Shown one piece after another: positions 42,310-45,714 of a DNA stretch of 45,714 nt. Source of the DNA: an uncultured Oscillospiraceae bacterium. GTDB lineage: Bacteria; Bacillota; Clostridia; Oscillospirales; Oscillospiraceae. Where the stretch lies: NCBI GenBank assembly GCA_904420435.1, contig CAJFVK010000004.1, forward strand, positions 1 through 45,714, in the 5' to 3' direction. The notes below the pieces were generated by a model. That model ran no database searches. It saw only the letters and a list, made by a program, of their open reading frames with translations, and was not told the origin of the DNA. The first letter of the stretch is position 1; every line of letters begins with the position of its first letter. A program made the translations under genes and the position numbers.

Positions 42310-42340
42310 GCGGATTTCGGAAACAATCCATAGCACAGCA

Positions 42341-42372
42341 AGAACCCCCTGCTCAGAAGAGCAGGGGGTTCT
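42341..42372 (+). terminator. Terminator of the SLH surface-protein gene
   Basis: A perfect 14-base-pair stem, AGAACCCCCTGCTC and its complement, with a four-base loop. It is followed by CTTTG, 30 bases after the stop codon. Confidence 0.75.
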
Positions 42373-42426
42373 CTTTGTGCCGGCCCGATCGGGGAGGGCG
42401 CGCAGATTTCCCCGGCAAAGCAAAAA

Positions 42427-42454
42427 GGATGACGGGCTAAGCTGCCCGTCATCC
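42427..42454 (-). terminator. Terminator of the pyrKDC operon
   Basis: A perfect 11-base-pair stem, GGATGACGGGC and its complement, with a six-base loop, followed by five Ts on the minus strand. Confidence 0.85.
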
Positions 42455-42457
42455 TCA

Positions 42458-42493
42458 GGCTGTTGAAAAGGTCTTGTCAGACTTTTTACAGCC
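42458..42493. repeat. GGCTGT...ACAGCC inverted repeat
   Basis: GGCTGT (42458-42463) pairs with ACAGCC (42488-42493), with an inner AAAAGGTC / GACTTTTT stem around TTGTCA. It lies between pyrC and its terminator. It may be an extra terminator or a small dispersed palindromic element. Confidence 0.55.
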
Positions 42494-42510
42494 CAAAACG
42501 CCGTTACTTT

Positions 42511-43797
42511 TCAGCTTTCCAGCCGGTACAGCCGGCCGTTGACCACCGTGGCCGCAGCGGCGCCCCGGACCGGCGTGCCGGCAAAGGCGGTCACGTTGTT
42601 CTTCCCGTGGAGCTTCGCCTCGTCGATCACCCAGGAGCGGTCCAGGTCCGCCACCGTCAGGTTGGCGGGAGCTCCCGGCCGGATGGCGCCCCAGGGGGCC
42701 AGGTTCCAGACCCGGGCGGGCCCCTCGGCCATGAGCCGGGCCACCTGCTCCAGGGTCAGATGGCCCTGGTTCACCTCCGTCAGCAGCAGGGGCAGGGCGA
42801 TCTCCACCCCGGACACGCCGCCGGTAACCGTCCAGATGTTCCCCTGCTTCTCCTCCCGGGTGTGGGGGGCGTGGTCTGTGGCGATGAAGTCGATGGTGCC
42901 GTCCCGCACCGCCTCCCAGAGGCCCAGCCGGTCCGCCTCGCCCTTGATGGTGGGGTAGGCCTTGATGATGGGCCCCTTCTCCTCATAGGCCCGGTCGCTG
43001 AGGAGCAGGTACTGGGGAGCAGTTTCACATGTCACGTCCAGTCCCTCCTCCTTCGCCCGGCGGATCAGGGCCGCCCCGGCGGCGGTGGACACGTGGCAGA
43101 TGTGGATCTTCGCCCCGGTTTCCCGTGCAAAGGCGATGGCCTTGCCCACCGCCTCCACCTCGGAGAAGGCTGGCCGGGCCAGGGGCAATACCGCCGGGTC
43201 CGTCCGGCCAAGATCCTGGTAGTATTTGGTGTAGTAGGCATTGATGCCGTTATTCTCCGCGTGGATGGCGATCCGGGCCCCCAGGTCCGCCGCCCTCCGG
43301 AACTGCTGGAGCAGCACCCCGTCGGAGGGGCAGGCCACGTTGCCGGTGGAGGTGCCCAGGAAGAGCTTGAAGCCCACGGCCCCCGCCTCCCACATGCCCT
43401 CCAGCTCCGGGAGGTTGTCCTCGGTCAGGAGGGCGAAGAACCGGATGTTCACGGCGCACCGCTCCCGGGCCGCCGCCATCCGCTCCAAAAGCCGCTCCCG
43501 CGTGGAGGTCACCGGCACCACGTTGGGCATGTCCAGCACCGCTGTCACCCCGCCGTGGATGGCGGCCCGGGAGCCGGTGGCGAAGTCCTCCTTATGGGTC
43601 ATCCCCGGATCCCGGAAGTGGACGTGGGCGTCGATCAGGCCGGGCAGCACGTACTGCCCCGTTACGTCATAGACCTCCGCCCCGGCGGCGGGGAGGTGCT
43701 GTCCCACGGCGGCGATGGCCCCGTCCTCCACCAGCACGTCCCCCCGGCAGCGGCCCCTGGGGTCCACCAGGGTGCCGTTTTGAATGAGCAGCCCCAT
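42511..43797 (-). CDS. pyrC: Dihydroorotase
   Basis: Zinc amidohydrolase that cyclises carbamoyl aspartate to dihydroorotate. It has 428 residues, the class I (long, Gram-positive) type. The metal site DAHVHFRDPG is at 56-65; the ATDHAPHT loop with a further metal ligand lies in the C-terminal third. I prefer the ATG at 43797, with GAGG six bases upstream and a typical family start MGLLIQNGTLVDPRG; a GTG at 43809 overlaps the pyrD stop. It is the last gene of pyrK-pyrD-pyrC. Confidence 0.95.
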   Translation of the reverse strand: MGLLIQNGTLVDPRGRCRGDVLVEDGAIAAVGQHLPAAGAEVYDVTGQYVLPGLIDAHVHFRDPGMTHKEDFATGSRAAIHGGVTAVLDMPNVVPVTSTRERLLERMAAARERCAVNIRFFALLTEDNLPELEGMWEAGAVGFKLFLGTSTGNVACPSDGVLLQQFRRAADLGARIAIHAENNGINAYYTKYYQDLGRTDPAVLPLARPAFSEVEAVGKAIAFARETGAKIHICHVSTAAGAALIRRAKEEGLDVTCETAPQYLLLSDRAYEEKGPIIKAYPTIKGEADRLGLWEAVRDGTIDFIATDHAPHTREEKQGNIWTVTGGVSGVEIALPLLLTEVNQGHLTLEQVARLMAEGPARVWNLAPWGAIRPGAPANLTVADLDRSWVIDEAKLHGKNNVTAFAGTPVRGAAAATVVNGRLYRLES

Positions 43798-43805
43798 GTC
43801 CCGCC

Positions 43806-44723
43806 TCACTTTCCGTGGGCCTGGCCCACAATGTCCGAAAGGCTCTCGATCCGGTAGCGCTCCATGACCGCCGGCAGGGTCGCCACCAGGTCCCGGCAGG
43901 CGAAGGGGTCCACCAGGTTGGCGGCCCCCACCTCCACGGCGGAGGCGCCGGCCAGCATCATCTCGATCACGTCCTCGGCCGTGGACACGCCCCCCATACC
44001 CACCACAGGGATGCCCACCGCCTCATAGACCTCGTAGACCATCCTGAGGGCGATGGGGAAGATGGCCCTGCCGGAGAAGCCGCCGCTGCGGTTGGCCACC
44101 ACCGGCCGGCGGGTCTTCAGGTCGATCCGCATGCCGAGGAAGGTGTTCACCAGGCTCACGCCGTCTGCCCCGGCGTCCTCACAGGCCCGGGCAATGGCGG
44201 CGATGTCGTCCACATTGGGGGAGAGCTTCATGATCACCGGCTTTTTCGTCACCGCCTTCACCGCCCGGGTCACCTCCCCGGCGGAGGCGGGACTCTTGCC
44301 GAAGCTCATGCCCCCGGAGTGGACGTTGGGGCAGCTGATGTTCACCTCCAGCCAGCCCACCTGCTCCTCCCGGTCCAGCATGGCGCAGGTCTCCGCGTAC
44401 TCGTCAATGGAGAAGCCGCTGACGTTGGCCATCACCGGCTTGTGGAAGCACGCCTTCAGCCGGGGCAGCTCCTGGGCGATCACCGCCTCCACCCCCGGGT
44501 TCTGGAGCCCCACGGAGTTGATCATGCCGGCGGTGCACTCTGCGATCCGGGGCGTAGGGTTCCCAAAGCGGGCCTGGCGGGTGGTCCCCTTGAAGGAGAA
44601 GGTGCCCAGGCAGTTGATGTCGTAGAGCTCGGCAAACTCGTAGCCGTAGCCGAAGGTGCCGCTGGCGGGGATGATGGGGTTGTCCAGCTCCACGCCGCAG
44701 AGGGTCACGTTGGTCTTTACCAT
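43806..44723 (-). CDS. pyrD: Dihydroorotate dehydrogenase, class 1B catalytic subunit
   Basis: FMN enzyme oxidising dihydroorotate to orotate, in complex with PyrK and NAD. It has 305 residues. The catalytic base is C131 in NISCPNVHSGG; VNTFLGMRID and GMGGVSTAEDVIEMMLAGASAV form the FMN phosphate site. The partner gene pyrK lies immediately upstream with a seven-base overlap, which identifies the NAD-dependent 1B class. The ATG is preceded by AAGGAGGAG. Its stop is within two bases of the pyrC region, giving a tightly packed operon. Confidence 0.95.
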   Translation of the reverse strand: MVKTNVTLCGVELDNPIIPASGTFGYGYEFAELYDINCLGTFSFKGTTRQARFGNPTPRIAECTAGMINSVGLQNPGVEAVIAQELPRLKACFHKPVMANVSGFSIDEYAETCAMLDREEQVGWLEVNISCPNVHSGGMSFGKSPASAGEVTRAVKAVTKKPVIMKLSPNVDDIAAIARACEDAGADGVSLVNTFLGMRIDLKTRRPVVANRSGGFSGRAIFPIALRMVYEVYEAVGIPVVGMGGVSTAEDVIEMMLAGASAVEVGAANLVDPFACRDLVATLPAVMERYRIESLSDIVGQAHGK

Positions 44724-45457
44724 ATCAGCTCCTCCTTTTCAAACACCGGCCCCTCCTTGCAGACCCGGCGGCTGCCGGATCTGGTCTGGATGGAGCAGCC
44801 CATGCAGGCGCCGAAGCCGCAGCCCATCCGCTCCTCCAGGCTGAACTGGCCGTCGATGGCCGCGGAGCGGGCGATGGCGGCCATCATGGGCTTGGGGCCG
44901 CAGGTGTAGAAGTAGGAGTAGGCGTTCAGGTCCTCCACCGCGTCCAGCACCGTTCCTTTTACGCCCAGGGTGCCGTCCATAGTGGCCACCAGCACCGCCT
45001 CCGCGCCGGCCTCACGGAACTTATCCGCGTAGTAGACGCTCTCCGCCGTGTCAAAGCCCATGGCCACTGTGGGGCGCTTGCCCCGGCTGACCAGCTCCCT
45101 GCACAGCCAGTAGAGGGGCGCGGCGCCAAGGCCCCCGCCCAGGAGCAGGGGCCGGTCCCCGCTTTTGGAGAGGTCAAAGCCGTTGCCGAGGCCTGTGAGC
45201 ACATCCAGCCGGGCACCCGCCGGCAGGGCCGCCATGTCCGCCGTGCCGCCGCCCACGACCTTGTAGATCAGGGTGACGCTGTCCCCGCTCCGGTCGCAGA
45301 CAGAGATGGGGCGGCGGAGGAACCGGCTCTCCAGCCGGATCTCCACAAACTGGCCCGGGGCGGCCACCGCGTCGGCGGGGCCCTGGAGCACCATCTCCAG
45401 CACGTCCCTGGCGATGGGCGTGTTTTTCGTTATGGTGAATACATCTTTTGAGAGCAT
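44717..45457 (-). CDS. pyrK: Dihydroorotate dehydrogenase electron-transfer subunit
   Basis: FAD and [2Fe-2S] protein that passes electrons from PyrD to NAD. It has 246 residues. An N-terminal ferredoxin-reductase-like barrel (FVEIRLESRFLRRPISVCD binds FAD) is followed by the NAD domain (LLLGGGLGAAPLYWL) and a C-terminal cluster motif with four cysteines, CGFGACMGC and a later RRVC. The start is ATG 45457 with AGGAGG six bases upstream; an in-frame reading seven codons longer covers the ribosome site. It is the first gene of the operon, 49 bases after the -10 box. Confidence 0.95.
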   Translation of the reverse strand: MLSKDVFTITKNTPIARDVLEMVLQGPADAVAAPGQFVEIRLESRFLRRPISVCDRSGDSVTLIYKVVGGGTADMAALPAGARLDVLTGLGNGFDLSKSGDRPLLLGGGLGAAPLYWLCRELVSRGKRPTVAMGFDTAESVYYADKFREAGAEAVLVATMDGTLGVKGTVLDAVEDLNAYSYFYTCGPKPMMAAIARSAAIDGQFSLEERMGCGFGACMGCSIQTRSGSRRVCKEGPVFEKEELIW

Positions 45458-45505
45458 TTCCTTCCTCCTTCTGCCCAAGGGGGCAGCATCTGCTGTTCAC
45501 CGTTC

Positions 45506-45534
45506 ATTGTATGATATCCCCGCTGGTTTTTCAA
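45506..45534 (-). promoter_or_regulatory. pyrKDC promoter
   Basis: On the minus strand TTGAAA (45534-45529), 17 bases, TACAAT (45511-45506). No leader ORF or attenuator like that of pyrF is present: only about 40 bases separate the expected start site from the pyrK ATG. Confidence 0.7.
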
Positions 45535-45543
45535 GCCGGAATG

Positions 45544-45572
45544 TTGACAAGCCCGGCCAAATTGAGTACAAT
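45544..45572 (+). promoter_or_regulatory. tRNA-Arg promoter
   Basis: TTGACA (45544-45549), 17 bases, TACAAT (45567-45572), 24 bases before the tRNA 5' end. It diverges from the pyrK promoter. Confidence 0.75.
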
Positions 45573-45596
45573 AGCTTAGCATCTCCTTTTCCATAC

Positions 45597-45637
45597 GCCC
45601 CCGTAGCTCAGTTGTATAGAGCGACCGCCTCCTAAGG
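45597..45637 (+). tRNA. tRNA-Arg(CCU), 5' half only
   Basis: The acceptor strand GCCCCCG, TA, D-stem GCTC / GAGC, and anticodon stem ACCGC with loop CTCCTAA (anticodon CCT) are in place. After position 45635 the expected partner strand GCGGT is missing; the sequence turns to GGTTGTGCTCAACC, and no T-arm or acceptor 3' strand appears in the remaining bases. The D-loop also reads TTGT where TTGG is usual. It may be disrupted by an insertion or intron, or be a faulty join near the end of an assembled sequence. Confidence 0.6.
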
Positions 45638-45714
45638 TTGTGCTCAACCAATCAACTCGAAGCCAAAAGTGATAGTTACCAATTCAATTTCATATAAGTC
45701 TCTGTAGCTCAGCA
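45638..45714. other. Unplaced tail after the broken tRNA
   Basis: AT-rich sequence unlike the rest of the window. It begins with a small hairpin (GGTTG-TGCT-CAACC) and ends in TCTCTGTAGCTCAGCA, which looks like the start of another tRNA gene. No gene is visible. Confidence 0.4.

Noticed and set aside
45597..45714. Group I intron in tRNA-Arg
   Set aside because: Not claimed as a feature: no P3-P8 core can be recognised in the 77 bases available, and a faulty contig join explains the data equally well.
1..45714. CRISPR arrays, insertion sequences, prophage, plasmid or toxin-antitoxin genes
   Set aside because: No regularly spaced repeats, transposase, integrase, phage or toxin-antitoxin signatures were seen on either strand. 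The only repeats are the fusA tail, the arg hairpin blocks and small palindromes.

Overview
The window is chromosomal DNA of a high-GC, low-G+C-phylum-type bacterium, most likely a gut Clostridia of the Oscillospiraceae (Flavonifractor / Lawsonibacter-like). The reasons are strong AGGAGG ribosome-binding sites and textbook sigma-A promoters with 17-base spacers, the class II (Firmicutes-type) GalT, PyrK-linked class 1B dihydroorotate dehydrogenase, S-layer-homology (SLH) proteins, an ANTAR regulator and the YqeB/YqeC/SelD selenium-hydroxylase accessory genes. The genus is an inference; no rRNA is present.

Layout. 1-400: the 3' end of an elongation factor G gene, whose tail and terminator are duplicated 222 bases downstream. 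537-1313: an ANTAR antiterminator with a promoter/terminator leader. 1401-10000: a complete arginine operon on the minus strand (argG-argH-argC-argJ-argB-argD-argF), with two copies of a 111-base hairpin-rich repeat between genes. 10163-19371: a galactose unit on the minus strand, made of an AraC regulator, MglB-MglA-MglC uptake and GalK-GalT-GalE. 19464-21030: a stand-alone B12-binding-type radical SAM protein. 21106-24045: yqeC-yqeB-GNAT-selD. 24186-25835: an ECF sigma operon with a membrane protein and a zinc-ribbon membrane protein. 25982-27880: small genes (ArsC/Spx-like, membrane, Smr, Nudix, DUF523). 27954-33327: an adaptor / ABC ATPase / permease / SLH-protein export operon. 33776-36799: pyrF-pyrE-pyrB-pyrI behind a leader-peptide attenuator. 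36983-38815: typA. 39205-42309: a 1034-residue SLH-anchored beta-helix surface protein of mosaic composition. 42511-45457: pyrK-pyrD-pyrC. 45597-end: the 5' half of a tRNA-Arg(CCU) that loses its tRNA fold after the anticodon loop.

Together the genes give de novo arginine from glutamate by the acetyl-cycling route (ArgJ in place of ArgA/ArgE), high-affinity galactose uptake feeding the Leloir pathway, and the carbamoyl-phosphate-to-UMP part of pyrimidine synthesis split over two operons. Carbamoyl phosphate synthetase is not in the window.

The most interesting element is the leader of pyrF-E-B-I. A 37-codon leader ORF with a strong ribosome-binding site runs through a U-rich tract and stops inside an intrinsic terminator. 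This is the architecture of enterobacterial pyrBI attenuation rather than PyrR control. Other notable items are the direct-repeat-flanked insert behind fusA, the hairpin repeats inside the arg operon, the three stacked palindromes at the start of the mglB mRNA with helically phased AraC sites, the GNAT gene embedded in the selenium cluster, and the compositional break inside the large SLH protein.
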